This document shows positions 8,061 to 15,098 of a stretch of 17,858 nucleotides of DNA, in pieces (position 1 is the stretch's first letter; every line of letters starts with the position of its first letter). A program made the translations under genes and the position numbers. This DNA comes from Anaerolineae bacterium (GTDB lineage: Bacteria; Chloroflexota; Anaerolineae; B4-G1), in the NCBI GenBank assembly GCA_030620125.1, contig JAUXFI010000011.1:1-17858 (forward strand). Reading direction: 5' to 3'. The notes under the pieces are model-generated. The model made no database searches, was not told the DNA's origin, and saw nothing but the letters and a program-made list of their open reading frames with translations.

Positions 8061-8434
8061 ATTTCGATTGGTCGCAGTATCTTGATCTGGCGCAGGAACT
8101 CGCTGGACAGGCTACGACGCTCGCAACTCGAGAATCCAAATTGCGTTCTGCAACCAGTCGGGCGTACTATGCGGCCTTCTGTAGGGCGCGAAACTATCTA
8201 CGTGATAAAGAGAGCTGTTCAATCCCTTCTGGAGGGCAAGCCCACAGGTATGTCCAGGAGCAGTTCAAGCGGAGCCCAGATAAATTGCGCAATCAGATAG
8301 GCCACCATTTGAACCGTTTACGTATAGACCGGAATAAGGCAGATTATGATGACTCCATGACTGGGCTTTCCTCTATGACCAAAGGGGATTTGGCGTTGGC
8401 TGAGCGAGTAATACACTGGTTGGATAGCCTGTGA
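8057..8434 (+). CDS. HEPN-like small helical protein
   Basis: A 125-residue, almost wholly helical protein. SRAYYAAFCRARNYL (residues 34-48) is the classic first HEPN helix motif, and IDRNKADYDD (90-99) sits where HEPN RNases have R-x4-6-H. Arg92-Asn93 is kept but the His position is Tyr97, as in the RxxADY variant of many PF05168-type proteins. HEPN domains act as RNases in many toxin, CRISPR and abortive-infection systems, or as nucleotide-binding partners. The ATG at 8057 was chosen over an upstream in-frame start because it forms an ATGA overlap with the previous gene and gives a normal HEPN N-terminus. Its own stop overlaps a GTG in the frr frame (8431). Confidence 0.75.
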   Translation: MNFDWSQYLDLAQELAGQATTLATRESKLRSATSRAYYAAFCRARNYLRDKESCSIPSGGQAHRYVQEQFKRSPDKLRNQIGHHLNRLRIDRNKADYDDSMTGLSSMTKGDLALAERVIHWLDSL

Positions 8435-8460
8435 ACATCACCGAAGAAGGCACAGGGTTT

Positions 8461-9018
8461 ATGATCAAAGAACTATTCCGCGACATAAAAGACCGTATGC
8501 TCAAGTCCGTTGAGGCGTTGGAGGCCGACCTGCGTGCCATCCGCACTGGGCGGGCTTCCCCGGCGCTGGTGGAGCGGGTGATGGTGGAATATTATGGCAC
8601 GCCCACGCCTCTCAAGCAGTTGGCTGTCATCTCTGCCCCGGAACCCCAATTGCTCACCATCCGGCCCTACGACCCAGGGTCAATGGGCGACATTGAGCGG
8701 GCCATCCGCAAGTCCGAACTGGGGCTCACCCCTTCTAACGATGGCAGGATCGTCCGGCTTCCCATTCCGCGTCTCACCGAGGAACGGCGGCGAGAACTGG
8801 CAAAACTGGTGCGCCGTCGCGTCGAAGAGGGAAAAGTGGCGCTACGAAACATCCGCCGCGAGGCACTGGACGACTTGCGCGAGTTCGAAAAGGAAAAGCT
8901 CATTTCCGAGGACGACTTTTACTGTGGCAAAGACGATCTTCAGGACCTCACGGGTCGTTACACTAAACAGATGGACGAAATCGGCGACCGCAAGCAGCGG
9001 GAGATATTGGAAGTCTAA
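8461..9018 (+). CDS. frr: Ribosome recycling factor
   Basis: A 185-residue protein with all family marks: a helical domain beginning DRMLKSVEALEADL, IRTGRASPALVERVMVEYYG, then the small beta domain (TPLKQLAVISAPEPQLLTIRPYD), and SELGLTPSNDGRIVRLPIP followed by the long return helix. Together with EF-G it splits the post-termination ribosome. A GTG at 8431 is in frame and overlaps the stop of the HEPN-like gene, but the ATG at 8461 gives the usual RRF start (IKELFRDIKDR) and length and has GAAGAAGG about 10 bases upstream, so it is preferred. The GTG would add ten residues. Confidence 0.96.
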   Translation: MIKELFRDIKDRMLKSVEALEADLRAIRTGRASPALVERVMVEYYGTPTPLKQLAVISAPEPQLLTIRPYDPGSMGDIERAIRKSELGLTPSNDGRIVRLPIPRLTEERRRELAKLVRRRVEEGKVALRNIRREALDDLREFEKEKLISEDDFYCGKDDLQDLTGRYTKQMDEIGDRKQREILEV

Positions 9019-9046
9019 CGCGAATCGCCTCGGATAGTCTGCGATA

Positions 9047-9781
9047 ATGTCCTCCCAACCACAGAGTGATCAACGATACCCCCCTCTGAAACGTGTGCCC
9101 CAGCACGTTGGCATCATCATGGATGGCAATGGCCGTTGGGCCCGGGCGCGAGGGCTACCCCGGCTGGCCGGCCACCGTGCAGGGACGGAGAACCTGCGCC
9201 GTGTGTTGCGAGCAGCGGTCGAGTTCGGCGTCCAGATATTGACCATTTATGCTTTCTCGACCGAGAATTGGGGCCGCCCAGAGGATGAGATCAAGGGTTT
9301 GTTTTCCATCCTGGAACGGGTGATTGATCGAGAGTTGCTAGAATTGCACAAAGAGGGCGTCCAACTGCGCCATATTGGCCGGCTGGAGCGTATTTCCCCA
9401 AAGTTGCTGGAGAAAATCCAGGCTGCCGTCGAATTGACCAAGGACAATCAGCGGCTGATTCTGAACGTGGCTTTCAACTATGGCGGGCGGGCCGAACTGG
9501 TGGATGCAATACGCCGTATGATCGCCGATGGCGTGTCTGCTGAGCAGGTAGATGGTGCACTCATCAGTCGCTACCTGTACACGGCAGGATTGTCCGATGC
9601 CGACCTGATCATTCGCACCAGTGGGGAAATGCGGGTCAGCAACTTTCTCTTGTGGCAAGGGGCTTATGCTGAGCTTTACGTGACTCCTACCCTGTGGCCC
9701 GATTTCGGCAAGGATGAACTCTACAAGGCCCTGGAGGATTACGACCAGCGCGAGCGCCGTTTTGGCCTGGTGTCTGGGTAG
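9047..9781 (+). CDS. uppS: Undecaprenyl diphosphate synthase (cis-prenyltransferase)
   Basis: A 244-residue protein with the UPPS signature IIMDGNGRWAR (residues 23-33, catalytic Asp26), GHRAG at 42-46, YAFSTENWGRP, and the C-terminal RTSGEMRVSNFLLWQ and AYAELYVTPTLWPDF motifs. It condenses isopentenyl diphosphate units onto farnesyl diphosphate to make the C55 carrier for peptidoglycan and glycans. It is full length. The ribosome site is weak. It lies 28 bases after frr and about 40 bases before cdsA, in the order common in bacteria. It supplies the carrier lipid for the peptidoglycan pathway that includes the murE product. Confidence 0.96.
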   Translation: MSSQPQSDQRYPPLKRVPQHVGIIMDGNGRWARARGLPRLAGHRAGTENLRRVLRAAVEFGVQILTIYAFSTENWGRPEDEIKGLFSILERVIDRELLELHKEGVQLRHIGRLERISPKLLEKIQAAVELTKDNQRLILNVAFNYGGRAELVDAIRRMIADGVSAEQVDGALISRYLYTAGLSDADLIIRTSGEMRVSNFLLWQGAYAELYVTPTLWPDFGKDELYKALEDYDQRERRFGLVSG

Positions 9782-9821
9782 GATACCGTCGTAGACCGGC
9801 CGGTACATCATCACCGGCATT

Positions 9822-10685
9822 TTGAGCCGATATTTCGGACCATCTCTCTCAAGCGCTTCCTTACCTGTGCTACGTACACGTGTATGCACCGCTGCGGTTT
9901 TACTCCCGGTCGTTGGTTGCCTCATCTACCTGGGCGGGTGGCCGTTCCTGGCCCTGGTGGCACTGTTGCTGACGCTGGCCGAGATCGAGTTCTGCCACCT
10001 GGTGACCTGTGATGGCTTTCGGCCTGCACCTGTCTTTGGGGTTGCGCTGGTATGGCTATTTCTGTTGGACATCCAGCTCCCAACATTCGAGTTACTGCGG
10101 CCGGGCCTGGCGCTGATCCTTCTGGGATCCCTCGCCTGGCAACTGCTTCATCGTCAGGGCTCCCCGGTGGCCGATTGGGCGCTGACCGTGTCGGGGGGCC
10201 TGTACCTGGGACTGTGCGGATCCTGCCTGATCGGGCTACGCGGCCTACAACCCGATGGTCTCTGGTGGACGTTGACCACTGCGCCTGCCATCATGATCGC
10301 TGACACCGGTGCATACTTCGTCGGGCGGGCGTGGGGGCGGCACAAGTTGGCGCCCACGTTGAGCCCCGGCAAGACGTGGGAAGGGTACGTGGCAGGCGTG
10401 GTCATCGGTGGGCCGGTGACGGCATTGCTGGCGTTGTTGTGGTGCTCCATGGCAGGACCGGGGAGTGGTATCAGCGGTGTACACGGCCTGATTCTGGGGG
10501 TGCTGATCGCGATCTTTGCCCCCTTGGGCGATCTGGCTGTCTCCATGATCAAGCGGCAGGTCGGCGTGAAAGACAGCGGTCGCATCATTCCTGGTCATGG
10601 TGGCGGTCTGGACCGGGTGGATAGTATCCTGTGGGCGGCCGTGATTGGTTACTATTACGTGTTGTGGTTCACGCCTCACTATTGA
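9822..10685 (+). CDS. cdsA: Phosphatidate cytidylyltransferase
   Basis: A 287-residue polytopic membrane protein with about eight hydrophobic helices. The C-terminal CDP-diglyceride synthetase signature is intact: SMIKRQVGVKDSGRIIPGHG followed by GGLDRVDS. It converts phosphatidic acid and CTP to CDP-diacylglycerol, the branch point of phospholipid synthesis. The start is uncertain. TTG at 9822 gives the longest form, without a good ribosome site. GTG at 9867 would begin with LRTRVCTAAVLLPVV, which matches how family members usually start, but it also lacks a clear ribosome site. Confidence 0.94.
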   Translation: MSRYFGPSLSSASLPVLRTRVCTAAVLLPVVGCLIYLGGWPFLALVALLLTLAEIEFCHLVTCDGFRPAPVFGVALVWLFLLDIQLPTFELLRPGLALILLGSLAWQLLHRQGSPVADWALTVSGGLYLGLCGSCLIGLRGLQPDGLWWTLTTAPAIMIADTGAYFVGRAWGRHKLAPTLSPGKTWEGYVAGVVIGGPVTALLALLWCSMAGPGSGISGVHGLILGVLIAIFAPLGDLAVSMIKRQVGVKDSGRIIPGHGGGLDRVDSILWAAVIGYYYVLWFTPHY

Positions 10686-10700
10686 TAAGGAGCAACACTG

Positions 10701-11108
10701 ATGGACAAGGAGCGACTGGTACGTGATATTTACCATAAGGGTGTCATCTTTTGCAAGCCGGATACTCCTCTTCAGGAAGTGGTGCGGGTGATGGCCGATA
10801 CCGAGATACATGCCATCATGGTTGCCGATCACGAAGGGGAGCCGCCGGTGGGGGTGGTGTCTCACAGCGATGCCATCGCCCATTATGGAGAGGACCTGAC
10901 GGCCATTCATGCCTGCAACGTGATGACGCCCGACGTCATCAGTATCTCCGAGGATACTGCCGTGGATGAAGCGGCCAAGAAGCTGCTGGCGAGCAACATC
11001 CATCGCTTGCTGGTGGTGAGTGAGAATGGCAAGCCGCTGGGCATCATCTCGACCACCGACATCATCCGAGAGATGCGCGGCACCCGCTGGGTGTGGTATC
11101 TGGACTGA
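10701..11108 (+). CDS. Stand-alone two-CBS-domain protein
   Basis: A 135-residue soluble protein made only of a CBS pair. The first CBS covers residues about 5-65 (ending GVVSHSDAIAHYG), the second about 70-130 (VMTPDVISISEDTAVDEA, HRLLVVSENGKPLGIISTTD). CBS pairs usually bind adenosine nucleotides or S-adenosylmethionine and act as sensors. AAGGAG lies 8 bases before the ATG. It sits between cdsA and fbp with short gaps, so it could sense adenylates and act on the neighbouring fructose-1,6-bisphosphatase, an AMP-inhibited enzyme in many organisms. That link is inference from position only. Confidence 0.88.
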   Translation: MDKERLVRDIYHKGVIFCKPDTPLQEVVRVMADTEIHAIMVADHEGEPPVGVVSHSDAIAHYGEDLTAIHACNVMTPDVISISEDTAVDEAAKKLLASNIHRLLVVSENGKPLGIISTTDIIREMRGTRWVWYLD

Positions 11109-11129
11109 CGCAGGCAATAGAGGGCCAAG

Positions 11130-12140
11130 ATGGACGAACAGATCATCACTATTGAGCGACACATTGTCGAGCAGCAGCGCGGGCATCCAGAGGCGACCGG
11201 CGTTTTCTCCAGTTTGCTGTACGACGTTGCACTGGCGGCCAAGATCATTGCCCGTGAGACCACCCGCGCTGGCCTGGTCGAGATTCTGGGATTGGCTGGC
11301 AAGATGAACATCCAGGGCGAACAGCAGATGAAACTGGACATCTTTGCCGACCAGACCATGATCCGGGTCAACAGTTACACCGGACGGCTGGCGGTGATGG
11401 CCTCGGAGGAGGATGAGGATATCATCCCCATTCCGGAGGGGTATGGCATCGGCAAGTATGTGCTGGTTTTTGATCCGCTGGATGGTTCGTCTAACGTGGA
11501 CGTCAACGTGAGCATCGGCACCATCTTTGGCGTCTACCGGCGCAAAAGCGAGCAAGGCCCCGGCACACTGGAGGACTGCCTTCAGAAGGGACACGATCTC
11601 GTTGCCGCCGGTTACATCATCTACGGATCCAGCACGATGATGGTCTACTCGACCGGCCAGGGGGTACACGGCTTTACGCTTGATCCCGGCGTGGGCGAGT
11701 TCCTGCTCTCCCATCCCGACATCCGTGTCCCAGAGAGGCCAAAGTACTATAGCGTCAACCAGGCATACGAGCAGTATTGGAGTGGGGGAGTGAAACGGTT
11801 CACCCGCTGGTTGCTGGGCATGGATCAAGAAAACCCACGTCAATTGCTTTCGGGCCGCTACATTGGCTCGCTAGTGGCCGATTTCCATCGCAATCTGTTG
11901 GAGGGGGGAATTTACTACTACCCTGCCGACACCAGGAAACCCGGAGGCAAACTGCGCCTGGTCTATGAAGCCATTCCGTTGGCTTTTATTGTTGAACAGG
12001 CTGGAGGTTACGCTTCGGATGGACATCGTAACGTCCTTGATGTACAGCCCGAAAGCCTGCACCAGCGTATCCCGCTCTTCATCGGCAATCGGGAGTTGGT
12101 TGAGAGGGCGGAAGAATTCATCCTCAAATACGACGGATAG
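11130..12140 (+). CDS. fbp: Fructose-1,6-bisphosphatase, class I
   Basis: A 336-residue protein with the metal site of class I FBPases: MKLDIFAD (67-74), MASEEDED (90-97), then [20 protein letters not shown] (114-133). Later come [12 protein letters not shown], a [11 protein letters not shown] stretch, [22 protein letters not shown] and [20 protein letters not shown]. It hydrolyses fructose 1,6-bisphosphate to fructose 6-phosphate in gluconeogenesis or the Calvin cycle. Length is normal. No RuBisCO or phosphoribulokinase gene is visible here, so gluconeogenesis is the simplest reading. It is 21 bases after the CBS gene and 15 bases before rho, in the same operon run. Confidence 0.95.
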   Translation: MDEQIITIERHIVEQQRGHPEATGVFSSLLYDVALAAKIIARETTRAGLVEILGLAGKMNIQGEQQMKLDIFADQTMIRVNSYTGRLAVMASEEDEDIIPIPEGYGIGKYVLVFDPLDGSSNVDVNVSIGTIFGVYRRKSEQGPGTLEDCLQKGHDLVAAGYIIYGSSTMMVYSTGQGVHGFTLDPGVGEFLLSHPDIRVPERPKYYSVNQAYEQYWSGGVKRFTRWLLGMDQENPRQLLSGRYIGSLVADFHRNLLEGGIYYYPADTRKPGGKLRLVYEAIPLAFIVEQAGGYASDGHRNVLDVQPESLHQRIPLFIGNRELVERAEEFILKYDG

Positions 12141-12155
12141 ATAGAGTGGTCAAGA

Positions 12156-13460
12156 ATGACTGAAGGGAACATTATGGGCGAAATAGACATGGCCAATCTG
12201 GAGGCCAGGACGCTGGCTGAACTGCGGGAATTTGCCAAAGAGTGGGAGATTTCCGGCTGCAGCCGGTTGAAGAAAGAGGATCTCGTCCTGCGGTTGCTGC
12301 AGGCCAAGGCGGAGCGGGAAGGCCTGATGTTCGGCGGCGGCGTGCTGGACATTGTGGACGAGAACAAGGGCTACTTGCGCTGTGAACACTACAAGCAGGG
12401 CTCTGAGGACATATACGTCTCTCAGTCTCAGATCCGTCGCTTCGGGTTGCGCACTGGCGACATGGTGGTTGGGCAGGTGCGGCCGCCAAAGGAGAACGAA
12501 AAGTACTTTAGCCTTCTGCGCGTGGAGGCTGTGAACGGGATGGACCCGGAGGCGGCCAAGCAGCGACCAAAGTTTGAGTCGCTGACGCCAATCTTTCCCG
12601 ATGATCGATTCATACTGGAGACCACGCCCGGTAATCTGACGACGCGCTTGCTAAGTATGGTTGCGCCGATTGGGAAAGGCCAGCGTGGGCTGATTGTATC
12701 GCCGCCCAAGGCCGGCAAGACCATTGTGCTCAAGAACATTGCCAATGGCATCTCGGCCAATCACCCCGAGGCGCACTTGATGGTCGCGCTCATCGGCGAG
12801 CGGCCCGAGGAAGTCACCGACATGGACCGCTCGGTGGATGCCGAGGTCATCAGTTCGACCTTTGATGAGCCAGTGCGAAGCCACGCCAAAGTGGCGGAGA
12901 TGGCGCTGGCCCGGGCCAAGCGGCTGGTGGAGGGAAAACGGGACGTCGTCATCTTGCTCGACAGTATCACCCGTCTCTCGCGTGCCTACAACCTGGTCGT
13001 GCATCCCAGCGGACGCACGCTCTCCGGTGGGCTTGACCCGGCGGCGCTTTACCCGCCCAAGCACTTTTTCGGCGCGGCTCGTAACATCGAGGAAGGCGGT
13101 AGCCTCACCATCATCGCCACCTGCCTGATTGACACGGGCAGCCGGATGGATGATATGATCTACGAGGAGTTCAAGGGTACCGGCAACATGGAACTTCATC
13201 TGAGTCGCAAGCTGCAGGAGCGGCGTATCTTTCCCGCTTTTGACATTGAGCGCTCTGGCACGCGGCGAGAGGAATTGCTGCTCGATGAGGATACCCTGCA
13301 AAAGGTATGGCTGATGCGGCGACGCATCGTGGATTCCCAGACCTCCGGCTATAGCGCTACACAGGCGATGCAGGAATTGTTCCGCGTTCTTAGAGGCACT
13401 CAGAGTAACGACGAATTCCTCGACCTGTTCGCAAGAATGGCGGAGATGGAGAGGCGTTAG
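12156..13460 (+). CDS. rho: Transcription termination factor Rho
   Basis: A 434-residue protein. The N-terminal Rho-N helix bundle (about 15-50: [25 protein letters not shown]) is followed by the RNA-binding cold-shock-like domain (about 58-125: [16 protein letters not shown]) and the ATPase domain with Walker A PPKAGKT (183-189), [33 protein letters not shown] and the secondary RNA site [13 protein letters not shown]. It is a hexameric RNA helicase that ends transcription. No long insertion is present between the domains. An in-frame ATG at 12174 has a better ribosome site (AAGGGA 5 bases away), so the true protein may be six residues shorter. It is the last gene of the co-directional run. 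Confidence 0.96.
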   Translation: MTEGNIMGEIDMANLEARTLAELREFAKEWEISGCSRLKKEDLVLRLLQAKAEREGLMFGGGVLDIVDENKGYLRCEHYKQGSEDIYVSQSQIRRFGLRTGDMVVGQVRPPKENEKYFSLLRVEAVNGMDPEAAKQRPKFESLTPIFPDDRFILETTPGNLTTRLLSMVAPIGKGQRGLIVSPPKAGKTIVLKNIANGISANHPEAHLMVALIGERPEEVTDMDRSVDAEVISSTFDEPVRSHAKVAEMALARAKRLVEGKRDVVILLDSITRLSRAYNLVVHPSGRTLSGGLDPAALYPPKHFFGAARNIEEGGSLTIIATCLIDTGSRMDDMIYEEFKGTGNMELHLSRKLQERRIFPAFDIERSGTRREELLLDEDTLQKVWLMRRRIVDSQTSGYSATQAMQELFRVLRGTQSNDEFLDLFARMAEMERR

Positions 13461-13467
13461 AGCCTCT
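13450..13467 (+). other. Perfect hairpin across the rho stop codon
   Basis: AGAGGC (13450-13455) and GCCTCT (13462-13467) form a 6-bp stem with the loop GTTAGA, which holds the TAG stop. No T-tract follows. It may protect the mRNA 3' end or pause polymerase. Confidence 0.3.
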
Positions 13468-13518
13468 GCAAGTTCCCTGCCAGGCAAGGGGCTGTGACAG
13501 TCTGCCCTCTGTGATTTC

Positions 13519-13541
13519 TCCTCCCTACGGCGGAGGCTTTT
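13519..13541 (+). terminator. Weak terminator candidate after rho
   Basis: CCTCC (13520-13524) and GGAGG (13532-13536) flank a 7-base loop, followed by CTTTT. It overlaps the end of the convergent hydrolase gene. The stem and T-run are both short, so this is tentative. Confidence 0.3.
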
Positions 13542-14295
13542 GTGGCAGAAACTCCCGCACCGACTTGGCTACCTCTGCCGGTTGCTCCAGCATCACCATG
13601 TGCCCCGCCCCCTCGACCAGCGCCAGTTGTGCGTTGGGGATGTGCTCGGCCAGAAAACGGGCGAACTTGGGCGGAGTGAGTTGGTCTGCGGTGCCCCCGA
13701 TGACCAGCGTGGGCATCTTGAGCTCCCCCAGTCGCTCTATCACGTCGAAGCGATCACAGGCAGCAAAGTCTCCCAGGAGCACGTCAGGCCCGCTTTCCAG
13801 GAGCGCTTGCCGGCCCAATTCAGTCAGCGCCGGCGGGGCCTCCGGTGACCAGGCGAAGCGGGTGACGAGTTCCACGCTGCCCTCAAAGTCGTCGCGGACC
13901 CCCTCCAGGATGGCAGGGGCCACTCGCAGCCGCGCCCCCGTTCCCACCAGCGCCAGCCCCGCCACCAAGCCGGCAAAGTCCAGTGCCAGCGTCATAGCGA
14001 TAGCGCCGCCCATCGAGTGCCCTGTGATAACCGCTCGCTCAATCCCCAGCGCGTCGAGGAACCCGACGACGGCCTCTGCATAACCCTCGATGGTATCACA
14101 TCCTTGTCCCCCCGAACGCCCGTGACCGGGCAGGTCGAGTGTGTAGACGGTGGCTCCGGGCAGACGGCGCAGTTCGGCTGGCCAGTGCAGACGCGAGCCC
14201 CCGGCCCCGTGCACCAGCACCAGCGTCTGTGCATTTTCTGCCCCCTGGCTGACAGTGTAAAAGAGCTGCTCCCCATTTACCTCGACTTGTGGCAT
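13525..14295 (-). CDS. Alpha/beta hydrolase
   Basis: A 256-residue protein with the alpha/beta-hydrolase order: oxyanion-hole LVLVHGAGGSRLHW, TLDLPGHGRSGG, the nucleophile elbow GHSMGG (serine near residue 93), an acid in VIGGTADQLTPP, and a C-terminal histidine in EGAGHMVMLEQP. Cap residues lie between these. The substrate cannot be told; esterase, peptidase or metabolite hydrolase activities all occur in this family. The ATG follows AGAGGAAAG. It starts 12 bases after the stop of the HicA-like gene on the same strand, so it is probably transcribed with the toxin-antitoxin-like pair, though its role there is unclear. It converges on rho. Confidence 0.9.
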   Translation of the reverse strand: MPQVEVNGEQLFYTVSQGAENAQTLVLVHGAGGSRLHWPAELRRLPGATVYTLDLPGHGRSGGQGCDTIEGYAEAVVGFLDALGIERAVITGHSMGGAIAMTLALDFAGLVAGLALVGTGARLRVAPAILEGVRDDFEGSVELVTRFAWSPEAPPALTELGRQALLESGPDVLLGDFAACDRFDVIERLGELKMPTLVIGGTADQLTPPKFARFLAEHIPNAQLALVEGAGHMVMLEQPAEVAKSVREFLPQKPPP

Positions 14296-14307
14296 GTCTT
14301 TCCTCTG

Positions 14308-14598
14308 TTAATCGGCTGATTGACCTTCGAGCCTCTGGCGGAGCAATCCGTGATATTCCTCTTGCGTCAACGGGCACTTGACCGCATCCAGAAACTCCCG
14401 TCGGCTGAGCCGCATTTGGTGAGCCATCTGTCCAATGTGATAGCGTCCTACTTCTCTGTGTCCGTGGGAAATATAGGTGCGCGCCACTAGCTTGCCATCA
14501 AGGTAGAGGCGGAAGATACGGTGATGCCCTGACTTTGACTCAAAGCCGAGTTTGTTGAGCAGTGCTCGTTCGATCTTGGCCGTTTTCAATGTGGTCAC
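14308..14598 (-). CDS. HicA-like small protein, candidate toxin
   Basis: A 96-residue protein. KLGFESKSGHHRIFRLYLDG (residues 16-35) followed by ARTYISHGHREV resembles the HicA mRNA interferase: a short helix, a Gly-His-His strand, and a later strand. HicA uses a single histidine in a GSHHxY context; here it is GHHRIF. The C-terminal helical half (MAHQMRLSRREFLDAVKCPLTQEEY) is longer than in typical 60-residue HicA, so this may be a related family rather than a true HicA. The start overlaps the stop of the Phd-like gene by 4 bases (ATGA on the minus strand), the usual antitoxin-first layout. Toxin activity is inferred. Confidence 0.6.
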   Translation of the reverse strand: MTTLKTAKIERALLNKLGFESKSGHHRIFRLYLDGKLVARTYISHGHREVGRYHIGQMAHQMRLSRREFLDAVKCPLTQEEYHGLLRQRLEGQSAD

Positions 14599-15017
14599 GA
14601 GCCATCGTCCTCTGACAACGATAGCAGCCTCCGCAGGCGCGTCAGCCGCGCCGCCAAGTAGGGAGCCAGACGCTCAGTGTCTGCCTCCAGGTCATCCACG
14701 TAATCCTGTACGGCCAGCCAGTAGTCAGCCTTGGCGGCATCCAAGGAGATACCGTCACCGTATAGGTCGAACTCGTCATCGCTCACAAAGTACAGCTCGC
14801 CGTCGAAGCGGACACGCACGGGAATATCGTGAACCACGTCCAATGCGCCGTGTGCCGAAAGAAGCGCGACCAGGGCCTGGAACTCGGCGGCGCTGATGAG
14901 AGTAGCCAGGGGCTGACCACGGCGTTGCAGCATGTACCGTCGTCCACCGTAGGCTACTTGATTGATGACCTCGGCCAGTCTGTCTCGTGCATCTGCCGTA
15001 CCGATTGTTCTGGGCAT
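14595..15017 (-). CDS. Phd/YefM-like antitoxin with HicB-like acidic tail
   Basis: A 140-residue protein. Residues about 4-60 match the Phd/YefM DNA-binding and dimer domain (IGTADARDRLAEVINQVAYG, then YMLQRRGQPLATLISAAEF). The C-terminal part is unusual: LYFVSDDEFDLYGDGISLDA followed by a helix ending YVDDLEAD resembles the C-terminal region of HicB-type antitoxins (G-D-x-x-x-E-A then a helix). The ATG at 15017 was chosen because GAGGAGG lies about 6 bases upstream and the Phd motif begins there; an upstream in-frame GTG at 15062 would lie inside the promoter. A strong promoter and an inverted repeat lie just upstream, fitting autorepression. Confidence 0.75.
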   Translation of the reverse strand: MPRTIGTADARDRLAEVINQVAYGGRRYMLQRRGQPLATLISAAEFQALVALLSAHGALDVVHDIPVRVRFDGELYFVSDDEFDLYGDGISLDAAKADYWLAVQDYVDDLEADTERLAPYLAARLTRLRRLLSLSEDDGS

Positions 15018-15035
15018 CGTCTTCCTCCTCACTAA

Positions 15036-15059
15036 TCGTACTACTTGTACGAATTGTAC
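15036..15059 (-). promoter_or_regulatory. Candidate operator: three GTAC boxes at 9-bp spacing
   Basis: GTAC occurs at 15038-15041, 15047-15050 and 15056-15059, exactly 9 bases apart. The first two are arms of a perfect inverted repeat, TCGTAC-TACTT-GTACGA (15036-15052). The third overlaps the -10 box. Position between promoter and start fits binding by the Phd-like protein. Confidence 0.5.
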
Positions 15060-15081
15060 CATATCTTTGTGCCATTGGCAA
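15053..15081 (-). promoter_or_regulatory. Sigma70-type promoter of the toxin-antitoxin-like operon
   Basis: On the minus strand: -35 TTGCCA (15081-15076), a 17-base spacer, and -10 TACAAT (15058-15053), about 36 bases before the ATG at 15017. A second TTGCCA lies 7 bases upstream (15088-15083), and TGCCA-A-TGGCA overlaps the -35. It fits in the 81-base gap after murE. Confidence 0.75.
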
Positions 15082-15098
15082 TTGGCAAGGGATGCACC

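Noticed and set aside
10245..11843. A 532-codon open frame antisense to cdsA, the CBS gene and fbp
   Set aside because: It crosses three well-supported genes. Its product is His/Gln/Asp-rich without any recognisable domain, as expected of the opposite strand of GC-rich genes, and it has no supporting ribosome site.
13473..13492. CCCTGCC/GGCAAGGG near-palindrome after rho as a terminator
   Set aside because: Arms are separated by one base and need a bulge, so a stable hairpin is unlikely.
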